Shown in pieces: positions 53,349 through 62,768 of a DNA stretch of 64,000 nucleotides. Position 1 is the stretch's first letter; each line of letters opens with the position of its first letter. Source of the stretch: Polluticaenibacter yanchengensis (GTDB taxonomy: Bacteria > Bacteroidota > Bacteroidia > Chitinophagales > Chitinophagaceae); contig JAQGEF010000013.1 in the NCBI GenBank assembly GCA_027854065.1, positions 83,873 to 147,872 of the forward strand, given 5' to 3'. The position numbers were made by a program, and so were the translations under genes. The notes beneath the pieces are model-generated. The model had not been told where the DNA came from. It saw nothing but the letters and a program-made list of their open reading frames with translations, and did no database searches.

Positions 53349-56300
53349 ATGTGTACAAATCTAAAATATAAAATATCATTTTTGGTGGTCTGCCTGGTGT
53401 CTGCCCTGGGAGTGTTTTCGCAAAACTTATCTAACCGAGGTAAAGAGTTTTGGGTAGCATACGGGCATCATCAGTTTATGGAGCCGGGGCAGACGAACAG
53501 CCAGGAAATGGTCTTGTATTTTAGTGCGGAAGAAGCCGCTACGGTTACTGTAAAAATTAACGGCACCAATTGGGTAAGAACTTATAATGTACCGGCCAAT
53601 AGAGTGATCAGCTCGGAGACAATGCCAAAAAGCGGCACCTATGATTGCCGCTTATTTTCATTGCCCCCTTCTTATGGTGGTACCGGCGGAGAAGGATTAT
53701 TTACAAGAGGGATCAGCATTTCTAGCAATGTACCCATTGTGGCTTATGCACACACGTACGGGTCTGCTTCTTCAGGCGCCTCTATGTTAATGCCTATTGA
53801 AACCTGGGGGCATTCCTATATTTCGGTAAATAGTAATCAGACTTACCAGCCAAACTGTTTTTCATGGGCATTCGTAATAGCCAATCACGATAACACAGTG
53901 GTAGAAATAGTCCCATCTCAGTTAACCCGTGCCGGGCGCCAGGCGAACCAGCCATTCAGTGTTACTTTGAATAAAGGTGAGATTTACCAGGTGATTGGCG
54001 CTAATCCAACATCAGGCACCAGTGCATTAGAATTAACAGGCACGCGCTTTAAATCTTTAGCAAACAGCAACGGTGTGTGTTATCCCATTGCAGTATTTTC
54101 CGGCAGCAGCCGAACATCGAACCCAATGCCTTGCGGCTCCGGAGGCGGGGATAATGATAACCAGCAATTATTCCCAACCCAGGCCTGGGGTAAACGCTAC
54201 TTAACGGCCCCATTGGCCAATACGGTAAGTGTTAATAATAACCAGACAAATGGATATAAAGTGATTATTCGTAAAGCGGGAACGGTGGTCCGGAGGAATG
54301 GTGTTGTATTAACGAATTTAGCTAACGGCGCTTATTTTTTTACCAGTAACACGGCTGATTTAATTGAAGCCAATGAACCAATCATGGTCGCCCAGTTTAT
54401 GACCGGTGGCGGCTGTCTTGGCGGCGGATTAGGAGATCCGGAAATGATCATTATCAGCCCTATAGAACAAGGGACCAATAAAGTGGGTTTCTTTAGAAAC
54501 AACCAGGAAAATATTACATTTAACTACCTTACAATGGTGGTGCCGAATGGTGGTACGGGATTATCCTCACTTACCATTGACGGGCAACCTTTGTCCGCAA
54601 TAACCGCGGCAAATTTACGCACGTATCCTCACCCGCGTTCTTCCGCACATACAGTAGTCGTGCGCCGCTGGACCGGCTTTTCTGCGAATGCGAATACACC
54701 ACCTGGCCAATGCCTGGTTAGCAGCGATTCCGCCTTTACTGCTGTTACTTATGGTTTAGGCTCCGTAGAGAGTTATGGCTATAATGCCGGTACAATGATC
54801 AATAACCTTTCGGCTATCTCATCTATACAAAACGACCTGGATAAGGACACTAAAGAACATGATTTTACCTGTGTGGATGCACCGGTTAATTTATCTGTAT
54901 TGATGGCTTATGAACCTACGAGGATGGTGTGGAAACTGAGCGATATCAGCACCATTATATCGCCAGCTACAGATATTACTGTTAACAGCCCGGTACCTGT
55001 GGAAACGGTCCTCGTTAAAGGGGTACCTTATTATAAATACACTTTGCCGGGTACCTATAAATTCAACAAAGAAGGGGTACATCAGTTACCGATTTTAAGT
55101 ACACACCAGTCTGTTGAAACCTGTGATTTTACCGAGGAGTTAAAAATATTGATTGATGTAGAACCGGTGCGTATTTCTGATTTTACTATGACCCGCGCTT
55201 CAGATTGTACGCTGGATTCCGTGTTGTTAAAAGCTGATGGGAATACCTCGAATAATGAAAATCTGAAGAGCTGGAAGTGGGCATTGCCGGGTAATGTTAC
55301 GATTACCGGGAAAGACACTGTTCACGTATTTAAACCAGGTTTGGCACAGCCTGTTGCATTGACCGTCGTGACGGACAATGGCTGTATTTCTACTTTTAAT
55401 AAAACAATTGATGTTTTTGAAAAACCGGTCGCTGATTTTACTACGGTACCAACAGCTATTTGTGTGGATGCTGAATTTGAGTTAACCCCATCCGTTACTT
55501 ATAGCGGTACGTCTGCTGCGGCCAAATGGTGGTGGCAGATAGAGGGTGCGGAAACAACCGCCGGTTCAAATGTGTCACAAAAGCATACATTCGATGAACC
55601 GGGACTGCATACTGTAAAACTGGCTATTTCTTATGGGGATTTATGTGTGAGCGATACGATAACAAAGCAGGTCCGTATTTATGAAAAACCAACTTTTGCC
55701 ATTACATTACCAGATGATTGTTTACCGGTATCCGGCGTTGTAAAATTTACAAATGCGACTGCTACAACGGATGGTCAGAACATAACCGTGCACGACTGGC
55801 ATTTCGGAGACCAGCATGCGACAACGGCAAATCCGAATATATCTTCGGATGCTGAACCTACTCACAACTATTCTACATTTGGTACTTATAATATTAGTTA
55901 TAAAGCAACCACCCAATATGGTTGTGTAAAAGACACCACTATTGAAAGAACGTTTAAATTATCGCCTGACGTAACATTTGCAGCTATTAACGCGATTTGT
56001 GTGAATGCCGAAGCAATTACCTTAAACCAGGGTTCTGTAAGGAATGGCGTACCCGGCACCGGGGTCTATTCCGGTAAGGGAGTGGCCGACGGCAAGTTTG
56101 ATCCTGCAGTAGCGGGAGTAGGTGTGCATACGATTACTTACACTTTTACATCTGATGATAATTGTGTAGGCATCGCTACATTTGATATCACTGTGTATGA
56201 TAAACCAACAGTAGATTTTGCGACGAATACAGGCAGCTGTATCCCTGAAAATGGTTTGGTACAGTTTGAAAATAACACAACGGTATCCGACGGACAGGTA

Positions 56301-58514
56301 CTTACCTGGGCATGGAACTTTAATGATGCGGCTGCAACTGCGTCTAATCCTAATACGTCATCAACAAAAGACCCTACACACCTGTTCCAGGAGGGGAAAT
56401 ATCAAATTGAATTATCTGTAGAAACTGCAAACGGCTGTGTAGAAAAATTGGAAAAAGAATATACATTTAATTTAATGCCGGTAGTAACATACGGTGCTCA
56501 AGCTCCATTGTGTGCCAATGCCGATATCATCTCATTGGCTAATGCAACGGCGAGGTTGGGAAATGCGCCACAAACAGGCGGTGTTTACAGTGGTGCAGGT
56601 ATAGACGCAGCCGGCCAGTTTGATGCTTCCGTAGCAAAAGCGGGTATTCATCCTTTAACTTTTACCTACACCAGTGCTGCGGGTTGTGAGGCCGCAGCTA
56701 CCAGTTCTATAGAAGTGTTTGCTGTGCCGGAAGTGGATTTTGAATCATCTGCTGCCAGTTGTATTCCTGCCAATGGGCTGGTCACATTCACTAACAAGAC
56801 GACGCTTTCAAGTGGGGAAGCCATGACCTGGTCATGGAGTTTTACGGGGAATAACGGTGGCACTTCTACTGTAAAAGATCCTTCCTATAATTTCCAGGAA
56901 GGGGCTTATAAAATTGCATTAACAGCTACTACTGCTAATAGTTGTTCTGAGACTTTATCGAAAGATTTTACATTTAATCTTACTCCTGTAGTGGCTTATG
57001 GTACACAAATTCCTTTATGTGAAAATGCGGATGCGGTTTCATTGGCAAATGCGACTGCCTTTTTAGGAAGTGTATCACAAACAGGTGGTATTTACAGTGG
57101 CACAGGTATCAATGCTGGTGGTGAGTTCAGCCCTTCTGTTGCCAAAGCAGGCTTACATACGCTCACTTACACGTACACGAGTACCGCCGGTTGCGAGGCT
57201 TCTGCCACAACAACAATCCTGGTTGACCCGGTACCGACGGCATTATTTACTGCGCAGGATTTTATATGTATCGATCAATCATTACTATTACAGGATCATT
57301 CAACAATTGCTTCGGGTAATATCGTATCATGGTCATGGAACTTTGGAGATGGTAATACGGTAACAAGATCTAATGGCAGCAGTTTTAGTCATGATTATAC
57401 AGACTTTAAATCTTATGATTTGGGCCTTCGTGTAACCAGCGATAAGGGATGTCAAAGTGACCTGGTTAATAAATCTGTAGTGGTGCATCCGTTACCGGTG
57501 GTTGATTTTACAATCCCATCTGTTATTTGTATGCCAAATGGCGAAGCTGTATTTGTGAATAATACGACAGAAGCGAATGGCGCAACGCTTTCTTATTCCT
57601 GGAATATGGGCGTTACAGGTGCTCCTGCAATAGCAACAAAAGATGTTAATTATATTTATCCTTCTATCAATAATTACACAGTAGCATTGGTTGCGACATC
57701 TATTTACGGTTGTGATGCAAGCTTATCAAAACAACTGCCTTCAGGTAATTTTTACGGAAAACCAACAGCGCGCTTTAGTATTACCCCGGCTGAATTATGC
57801 CAGGGGGTGAGTACGGTATTTACAGAAAGTAGTACTGCACAAAATAATACCATCGAAGCGTGGCATTGGTTATTGGGGGATGGTACTACTTCTACACAAA
57901 GAACCCCGGAAAAATCATATAACAGGCCGGGTACTTATAATGTATCATTAACGATAAAGGATGGTGTAGGATGTTATTCAGATACCGCACGCCAGGTGGT
58001 AAGGGTACATCCTCAACCAGTGATTGATGCGGGCAGGTCTTTTGTAGTAGCAGAGGGTAGTGTCATCACATTCAGCGCGACTTCGAATTCACTAAACTAC
58101 AATTTTTCATGGTCTCCGGCCATTGGTTTAAATGATCCGAATGCATTAAATCCGACAGCCACAGTTACCCAGGACCAGGTGTATACATTGACCGCCGTTG
58201 GTGCGTTTAACTGTAGTGCTACGGATGATCTGACTGTTAAGATCTTAAGAAATGTGGTTCCTCCTAATGCTTTCTCTCCTAACGGCGACGGCATTAATGA
58301 TACCTGGACTATTAAGCACCTGGCGGATTATACGAATGCAACTATTTCTGTATTTGACAGGTATAGTAAACGGGTCTTTTACTCTGTGGGGTACAATACG
58401 CCGTGGGATGGTACTGTTGGCGGTAAGCCATTGCCAGTTGGTACTTACTACTACCTGATTGAGTTGAGAAACGGGTTCTCTCCAATAAAGGGATCTGTGA
58501 CGATTGTGAGGTAG
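53349..58514 (+). CDS. T9SS type B surface protein with IgGFc-binding-like and PKD domains (1721 residues)
   Basis: A signal peptide (residues 1-25, ending V-F-S-Q) leads directly into an IgGFc-binding-like domain, residues 27-490 (G-K-E-F-W-V-A-Y-G-H-H-Q ... V-V-R-R-N-G ... P-I-M-V-A-Q-F-M ... S-Y-G-Y-N-A-G-T), a clear paralogue of the one in the preceding giant. Residues 600-1630 are a string of PKD and Ig-like domains, with two near-identical modules around 1040-1210 and 1205-1370 (S-L-A-N-A-T-A, T-G-G-x-Y-S-G-x-G-I, V-A-K-A-G). The end is a type B sorting domain with N-A-F-S-P-N-G-D-G-I-N-D-T-W and final G-S-V-T-I-V-R. Probably a surface-attached adhesin, expressed with the following PorP/SprF and OmpA genes. 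Confidence 0.9.
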   Translation: MCTNLKYKISFLVVCLVSALGVFSQNLSNRGKEFWVAYGHHQFMEPGQTNSQEMVLYFSAEEAATVTVKINGTNWVRTYNVPANRVISSETMPKSGTYDCRLFSLPPSYGGTGGEGLFTRGISISSNVPIVAYAHTYGSASSGASMLMPIETWGHSYISVNSNQTYQPNCFSWAFVIANHDNTVVEIVPSQLTRAGRQANQPFSVTLNKGEIYQVIGANPTSGTSALELTGTRFKSLANSNGVCYPIAVFSGSSRTSNPMPCGSGGGDNDNQQLFPTQAWGKRYLTAPLANTVSVNNNQTNGYKVIIRKAGTVVRRNGVVLTNLANGAYFFTSNTADLIEANEPIMVAQFMTGGGCLGGGLGDPEMIIISPIEQGTNKVGFFRNNQENITFNYLTMVVPNGGTGLSSLTIDGQPLSAITAANLRTYPHPRSSAHTVVVRRWTGFSANANTPPGQCLVSSDSAFTAVTYGLGSVESYGYNAGTMINNLSAISSIQNDLDKDTKEHDFTCVDAPVNLSVLMAYEPTRMVWKLSDISTIISPATDITVNSPVPVETVLVKGVPYYKYTLPGTYKFNKEGVHQLPILSTHQSVETCDFTEELKILIDVEPVRISDFTMTRASDCTLDSVLLKADGNTSNNENLKSWKWALPGNVTITGKDTVHVFKPGLAQPVALTVVTDNGCISTFNKTIDVFEKPVADFTTVPTAICVDAEFELTPSVTYSGTSAAAKWWWQIEGAETTAGSNVSQKHTFDEPGLHTVKLAISYGDLCVSDTITKQVRIYEKPTFAITLPDDCLPVSGVVKFTNATATTDGQNITVHDWHFGDQHATTANPNISSDAEPTHNYSTFGTYNISYKATTQYGCVKDTTIERTFKLSPDVTFAAINAICVNAEAITLNQGSVRNGVPGTGVYSGKGVADGKFDPAVAGVGVHTITYTFTSDDNCVGIATFDITVYDKPTVDFATNTGSCIPENGLVQFENNTTVSDGQVLTWAWNFNDAAATASNPNTSSTKDPTHLFQEGKYQIELSVETANGCVEKLEKEYTFNLMPVVTYGAQAPLCANADIISLANATARLGNAPQTGGVYSGAGIDAAGQFDASVAKAGIHPLTFTYTSAAGCEAAATSSIEVFAVPEVDFESSAASCIPANGLVTFTNKTTLSSGEAMTWSWSFTGNNGGTSTVKDPSYNFQEGAYKIALTATTANSCSETLSKDFTFNLTPVVAYGTQIPLCENADAVSLANATAFLGSVSQTGGIYSGTGINAGGEFSPSVAKAGLHTLTYTYTSTAGCEASATTTILVDPVPTALFTAQDFICIDQSLLLQDHSTIASGNIVSWSWNFGDGNTVTRSNGSSFSHDYTDFKSYDLGLRVTSDKGCQSDLVNKSVVVHPLPVVDFTIPSVICMPNGEAVFVNNTTEANGATLSYSWNMGVTGAPAIATKDVNYIYPSINNYTVALVATSIYGCDASLSKQLPSGNFYGKPTARFSITPAELCQGVSTVFTESSTAQNNTIEAWHWLLGDGTTSTQRTPEKSYNRPGTYNVSLTIKDGVGCYSDTARQVVRVHPQPVIDAGRSFVVAEGSVITFSATSNSLNYNFSWSPAIGLNDPNALNPTATVTQDQVYTLTAVGAFNCSATDDLTVKILRNVVPPNAFSPNGDGINDTWTIKHLADYTNATISVFDRYSKRVFYSVGYNTPWDGTVGGKPLPVGTYYYLIELRNGFSPIKGSVTIVR

Positions 58515-58517
58515 GGG

Positions 58518-58607
58518 GAGTGAAAAGTGAGGAGTGAGGAGTGAGATGTGAGAAGTGAAAAGTGAGATGTGAAAAGTGAGATGTGAGAAGTGAATGGTGA
58601 GTAGTGG
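58518..58607 (+). repeat. Degenerate GTGA-rich satellite
   Basis: About 90 bases of repeated GTGAGAAGTGAAAAGTGAGA-type units with a 7-10 base period, directly after the second giant's stop codon. This kind of purine-rich satellite is frequent between genes in Bacteroidota. The long frame on the opposite strand is only its translation. Confidence 0.8.
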
Positions 58608-58620
58608 AAATATCGTAAAA

Positions 58621-58680
58621 GGGAGTGACACAACGATGATTAATAGTAGTACAAATGACGGCTCAATCATTGACATAAAA
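58621..58680 (+). repeat. Dispersed 50-bp block, copy 2
   Basis: GGGAGTGACACAACGATG at 58621 is identical over 18 bases to 37775. AATAGTAGTACAAATG and a G-C-G-G-C-T-C-A-A-T segment follow in the same order, then an A-run. It ends 60 bases before the PorP/SprF gene. Confidence 0.7.
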
Positions 58681-58740
58681 AAATAGGACTGAATGATTGT
58701 AGTGGTAAAATATTAAATAAATAAAATTAACTATAAGTAT

Positions 58741-59754
58741 ATGAGGAACTTAATAAAAAAAGCTTTTGCGTTTGTGATTGCAGCTAACCTGGCAGGTAGC
58801 GCCGGTGCACAGATTGACGCGCATTTTTCTCAATATTATGGCTACCCGGCCTGGTTGAATCCTGCTTTGACGGGAACATTTGATGGTGAATACAGGGTGT
58901 CTGCTATTTACAGGAGTCAATGGGCCGGTATTGGTAATGGTTTTAAAACAGTTGGTGCTGCTGCGGAAATTAATACCAATAAAGATGTGAGTTTTGGTGT
59001 TAGTGTGTTCAGGCAAACTGCGGGTACAGGCGGTTACCATAATACGAGTGGTTATGGTAATCTTTCATATTCGGGTATGCGTTTTGGCAAAAACGGGTAC
59101 CAGAGGGTAGTACTGGGCATGCAGGTCGGGCTTTTATCTAAAGGTTTCGACAGGAATAAAGTTACTTTTGAAGATGGTTATGATCCTATTACGGGCATTG
59201 AAATACCGAATGGTTCTATAGACCCGGTGCTATTTAATAAATTAAACATGAGCAGTTTTGATGCTGCTTTGGGGGCACTGTATTTTGATGCCGACCCAAC
59301 AAAGAAGGCAAATATTTATGCCGGTTTTTCGGCATCTCATGTCACGAGACCAAACGATTTCTTTTCCGGTGGGGAAGGTGCCAAATTACCTATGCGTTTT
59401 AATGCACATGCAGGTGTGCGCATAAAAGTATCTGAAACGTTTAGTATCACTCCTAACTTTTTGTACATTAAACAAGGCACGGCTGATGCTAAAGTGGCAA
59501 GTGCCTATGCGCAATTTAAAGCGGCACCTGAGGTTGATTTATTACTTGGCGGTAACTATCGTTTCCAGGATGCGATTATTCCTTATGTGGGATTGTATTA
59601 TAAAAATATGGTCATCGGTGCGAGCTATGATATCACTACATCTGATTTGTCAAAAGCTGCCGGAAGGGCCAATGCATTTGAAATTTCATTGACATTTACG
59701 GGTAAAAGAAAAGCTAAAGGCAATGAGCAGGAGTTTGTTTGTCCGCGTTTATAA
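58741..59754 (+). CDS. PorP/SprF family T9SS outer-membrane protein
   Basis: 337 residues, typical length. Signal peptide to A-G-A-Q (residue 24), followed by the family start D-A-H-F-S-Q-Y-Y-G-Y-P-A-W-L-N-P-A-L-T-G, then regular barrel strands (Y-R-V-S-A-I-Y-R-S-Q-W, G-A-L-Y-F-D-A, V-G-L-Y-Y-K) and a last segment M-V-I-G-A-S-Y-D-I-T-T-S-D-L. PorP/SprF proteins are required for secretion of particular T9SS type B cargo and are commonly encoded directly behind it, as here. Its probable clients are the two giants upstream. The C-terminus (K-R-K-A-K-G-N-E-Q-E-F) extends beyond the barrel, as in SprF proteins. Confidence 0.95.
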   Translation: MRNLIKKAFAFVIAANLAGSAGAQIDAHFSQYYGYPAWLNPALTGTFDGEYRVSAIYRSQWAGIGNGFKTVGAAAEINTNKDVSFGVSVFRQTAGTGGYHNTSGYGNLSYSGMRFGKNGYQRVVLGMQVGLLSKGFDRNKVTFEDGYDPITGIEIPNGSIDPVLFNKLNMSSFDAALGALYFDADPTKKANIYAGFSASHVTRPNDFFSGGEGAKLPMRFNAHAGVRIKVSETFSITPNFLYIKQGTADAKVASAYAQFKAAPEVDLLLGGNYRFQDAIIPYVGLYYKNMVIGASYDITTSDLSKAAGRANAFEISLTFTGKRKAKGNEQEFVCPRL

Positions 59755-59803
59755 TCTTTTATTGTTCCCGGTGTTCCATTGTAAAATTACTTCAATAAAA
59801 AAT

Positions 59804-61579
59804 ATGACATTCAATTATACCCCTCGTATTGTTTCCTCATTCCTGGCATTGGCCATATCGACAAGTTTGCTGGCACAATTACCAGCCGATCACCTGAAAA
59901 TAGCGGACAAATATTATACCAGCGGCGATTATTATTCTGCTATACAATACTATGAAAAATATTTAACCGGGTTAAGTGGTCATCCAAAGGATGGATTTGA
60001 TCCTTATTCGGTACAACCGCTTTTGAAAAAAGCAGGATTGAGTGACAACAGGAAATCTGACGTGTTATATAGAATTGCAGCAAGCTATACGACTCTTAAT
60101 TTCCCTCAAAAAGCAGAACCATATTATGAGCAAATAGTGAGTGGCGCATCAAATTCCCAGGCATCGTATAAATATGCAACGACCTTAAGAGCGCTTCAGA
60201 AATTTGATAAAGCAGAACAGGTGCTTGAAAACCTGTTAAAAGATTACCCGGAAAGAGATGAGCTTTATGCTGCTGCCAGCAAAGAACTGGCATCCCTGAA
60301 ATATATAAAGGCTGAATTAGGTAAAAAAGATATCGGCTTATACACCATCAATAAAGATGGGTTAAATGGTTCTGAAGCGAATTATGCGCCGGTTATTTTA
60401 AGTGAAACAGAAATGTTGCTGACTTCTACGAGGACTGAAGGTGGTGCTAAAGGCACCAAAAACAACCTGTTTAAAACAAATGTTTCAGGCCTGTCTGTAT
60501 CAGGCGCATTATCTAAAATTGACTTGCCATTAAAGTACGAACATATTGGCGCGGCTTCAGTATCTAATGACGGGCAAACGTTATACTTTACTGCCTGGCA
60601 AGTGACGGGTGGCATCAAATTACCAGCTATTTTCAAGGCTAAAAAGGAAGGTGAAACCTGGGCAGCGCCTACGGCACTACCTGCCTCTGTGAATGCTTCG
60701 GGTTATAAAAACCAACAGCCATTTATTACTGAGGATGGTAAGACTTTGTTCTTTGTGAGTAACCGTCCGGGAGGTAAGGGTGGTTTAGATGTGTGGACGA
60801 TTGCTTTGGATGCAAACGGTGAGCCTGCCGGAGAAGCTAAAAATGCCGGTGACATTATCAATACTCAATTTGATGAGCAGGCGCCATACTATCATTCGGC
60901 GTCTGAAACATTGGTATTTTCAACCAACGGGAGAATCGGTATGGGCGGTTATGATTTATTTTATTCCAAAGGATCTGTCAATAATGGTTGGGAGTCTGCA
61001 GAAAACTTTGGTTACCCTGTCAATTCAGTAAAAGATGATATTTACTTTGTAAGCAGAGCCAAAGATAAAAACCTACTGGAATCGGTATGGCTATCCTCTG
61101 ACAGAAATGCTGATTGTTGTTTAGAGCTGTACAGCTTAAGTAAAAAGACTCCGGTGCCGCCTCCTCCACCAATTGCAAAAGTGGCAACACCAAAAACAGA
61201 AGTGCCGGTTGTGGAAACGGGCATTGCGAAGGTTTTGGATAATGTTTACTTTGAATACGATAAGTATCAATTGCTGGATGGGTCAGAGGCGAGTTTGAAT
61301 GAGATCGTAACATTAATGAAAAACAAGCCTGGCATCAGGGTTGAGATTGGCGGTCATACGGATAATAAAGGCTCAAAATCCTATAACGAAAGATTATCTC
61401 AGCAAAGAGCGCAGTCTTGTGTCGATTATATCGTGAGCCAGGGTATTGATGCTGCCAGGATTACTGCAAAAGGATATGGCGCTTCTAAACCAATCGCTCC
61501 AAATACATTACCGGATGGAAAAGATAATCCGGATGGCCGTGCAAAAAACAGGCGGACCGAGTTTACAGTACTCAATTAA
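59804..61579 (+). CDS. OmpA-family protein with TPR and PD40 propeller (PorE-like)
   Basis: 591 residues from ATG 59804. The frame is open further upstream into the PorP/SprF gene, but only this start gives a signal peptide (residues 1-24, ending L-L-A-Q). TPR repeats occupy about 28-175 (A-D-K-Y-Y-T-S-G-D-Y-Y-S-A-I-Q-Y-Y-E-K-Y), a PD40/WD40-like propeller 185-440 (F-V-S-N-R-P-G-G-K-G-G-L-D-V-W), then a proline linker and an OmpA peptidoglycan-binding domain from 480 (F-E-Y-D-K-Y-Q-L, G-G-H-T-D-N-K-G, N-R-R-T-E-F). This resembles PorE of the P. gingivalis T9SS, minus its carboxypeptidase-regulatory-like domain. It probably ties the SprF complex to peptidoglycan. Confidence 0.92.
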   Translation: MTFNYTPRIVSSFLALAISTSLLAQLPADHLKIADKYYTSGDYYSAIQYYEKYLTGLSGHPKDGFDPYSVQPLLKKAGLSDNRKSDVLYRIAASYTTLNFPQKAEPYYEQIVSGASNSQASYKYATTLRALQKFDKAEQVLENLLKDYPERDELYAAASKELASLKYIKAELGKKDIGLYTINKDGLNGSEANYAPVILSETEMLLTSTRTEGGAKGTKNNLFKTNVSGLSVSGALSKIDLPLKYEHIGAASVSNDGQTLYFTAWQVTGGIKLPAIFKAKKEGETWAAPTALPASVNASGYKNQQPFITEDGKTLFFVSNRPGGKGGLDVWTIALDANGEPAGEAKNAGDIINTQFDEQAPYYHSASETLVFSTNGRIGMGGYDLFYSKGSVNNGWESAENFGYPVNSVKDDIYFVSRAKDKNLLESVWLSSDRNADCCLELYSLSKKTPVPPPPPIAKVATPKTEVPVVETGIAKVLDNVYFEYDKYQLLDGSEASLNEIVTLMKNKPGIRVEIGGHTDNKGSKSYNERLSQQRAQSCVDYIVSQGIDAARITAKGYGASKPIAPNTLPDGKDNPDGRAKNRRTEFTVLN

Positions 61580-61593
61580 TAATGTGTGAAAAG

Positions 61594-61620
61594 AGTCGCT
61601 CTAATTTGAGCGGCTTTTTT
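61594..61620 (+). terminator. Terminator of the T9SS cluster
   Basis: AGTCGCTC pairs with GAGCGGCT (one G-T pair) around a 6-base loop and runs into six T, 14 bases past the OmpA-family stop. Confidence 0.8.
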
Positions 61621-61659
61621 ATTTGAGAGATAATTAATATTTCATCAATTCATTTGAAT

Positions 61660-62175
61660 GGGGATTTTTTCTTCACTTCGTTCAGAAATCGGAGGGGGAT
61701 TCTTTGCTGCGCTCAGAATGACCTCGAATATGGTCTTCTACTCAAAAAACAGAGTTGGTTATTCCGTGTAGAAACCCACCCCTGCCCCTCCGAGGAGGGG
61801 AGAGTGAGCTTTCGATGCCATAGCTTTATCAAAACTGTTGGAAGGGGATTCTTCGCTGCGCTCAGAATGACCTCGAATATGGTCTTCTACTCAAAAAGCA
61901 GTGTTGGTTATTCAGTGTAGAAACCCACCCCTGCCCCTCCGAGGAGGGGAGAGTGAGCTTTCGATGCCATAGCTTTATCAAAACTGTTGGAAGGGGATTC
62001 TTCGCTGCGCTCAGAATGACTTCGGATCCGGTCTTCTTATGAAAAGCAGTTTTGATCATTCTATGTAGAAACCCACCCCTGCCCCTCCCGGGAGGGGCAG
62101 AGTGAGCTTTCGATGCTATAGTTTTAGTAAAATTGTTTGAAGGGGATTTTTCGCTGCGCTTAGAATGACCTAGCA
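61660..62175. repeat. Tandem array of a 149-bp repeat (about 3.4 copies)
   Basis: GGGGATT(C/T)TT at 61695, 61844, 61993 and 62142 marks units exactly 149 bases apart. Each unit has GCTGCGCTCAGAATGAC, a middle stretch GGTCTTCT, then GTAGAAACCCACCCCTGCCC followed by a hairpin CCTCCGAGGAGG or CCTCCCGGGAGG, and GAGCTTTCGATGC. The first two full units are almost identical; the third has more changes, and the fourth is only a start. A degraded single copy lies at 63798. Non-coding; frames spanning it are artefacts. Confidence 0.9.
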
Positions 62176-62287
62176 TTTAGTTGGCTGGTATACTGAGTGT
62201 CTTTTGGATACTGTTTTTTGTTTATCAGTTAGTTTTATGTGTTTCTGGTGTTGAGCGAATAATGCTCAATATATAGATTGAATATTT

Positions 62288-62338
62288 TCCCGCTGATTGC
62301 GCAGAAGAATACAATCGCTGATTAACGCTGATTTTTTG
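62288..62338 (+). repeat. CGCTGATT direct-repeat spacer
   Basis: CGCTGATT occurs three times in 50 bases (CCGCTGATTGCGCAGAA, ATCGCTGATTA, ACGCTGATTTTTT). The same wording is a familiar dispersed spacer in Bacteroidota genomes (memory, not searched). The surrounding stretch 62176-62654 holds no gene that I can support. Confidence 0.5.
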
Positions 62339-62677
62339 ATAAAGCCCTCCATGTATTATTCATTGTAACGCTACAAAGGTGTTGCTGCGTTGCAGCGCCC
62401 TATAGTAAAGTCACTGAATTGAGAATCCTGGCCCCAATTAATGTCTCCTTAAACAAAGGGTCATGATGTCGTTTTTTTGCTTTATGTACAAAACTTCATA
62501 TAGGACTTAAATGGGCACTATATGGGCTTCAACAGGGCGTCGACTACGCTTTATCCTGGTGCCTGTTTTGTAAAAGCTTCTAAGATGGCAATAAGCTGCT
62601 ATTTTAATTGGATATCGTTATTGTGGATCTATTACGAGTAAGCTGGTTATAAATGTGGCAAAATCGGAAAAAAGTGA

Positions 62678-62700
62678 CACTTCCGGCAAATCCGGAAGTG
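62678..62700 (+). promoter_or_regulatory. Perfect hairpin upstream of the last gene
   Basis: CACTTCCGG and CCGGAAGTG are 9-bp perfect arms around CAAAT. It lies 68 bases before the ATG at 62769, GC-rich in an AT-rich leader, with no T-run on the plus strand. It may be a 5' leader structure or an operator. Confidence 0.5.
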
Positions 62701-62768
62701 ATAAATATATATTATTAAAACCTGATATTAGCTTTAGGGTATCGTTTATCGTCTTAAAATTTAAAATC

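Noticed and set aside
58245-58676. 143-residue minus-strand ORF after the second giant
   Set aside because: Half is antisense to a clear coding sequence, the rest is the GTGA satellite and the dispersed 50-bp block. Its likeness to a frame at 37630-37869 comes from that block.
61660-62175. CRISPR array
   Set aside because: Units are 149 bases, directly joined and with no spacers, and no cas genes are near.
61654-62176. ORFs on both strands through the 149-bp array
   Set aside because: They follow the repeat period and use unrelated frames; they read the same repeat twice and resemble no family I know.
62655-62768. Upstream extension of the last gene
   Set aside because: Covers the hairpin and begins at a non-ATG codon; the family start M-A-Q-Q-T-G lies at 62769.
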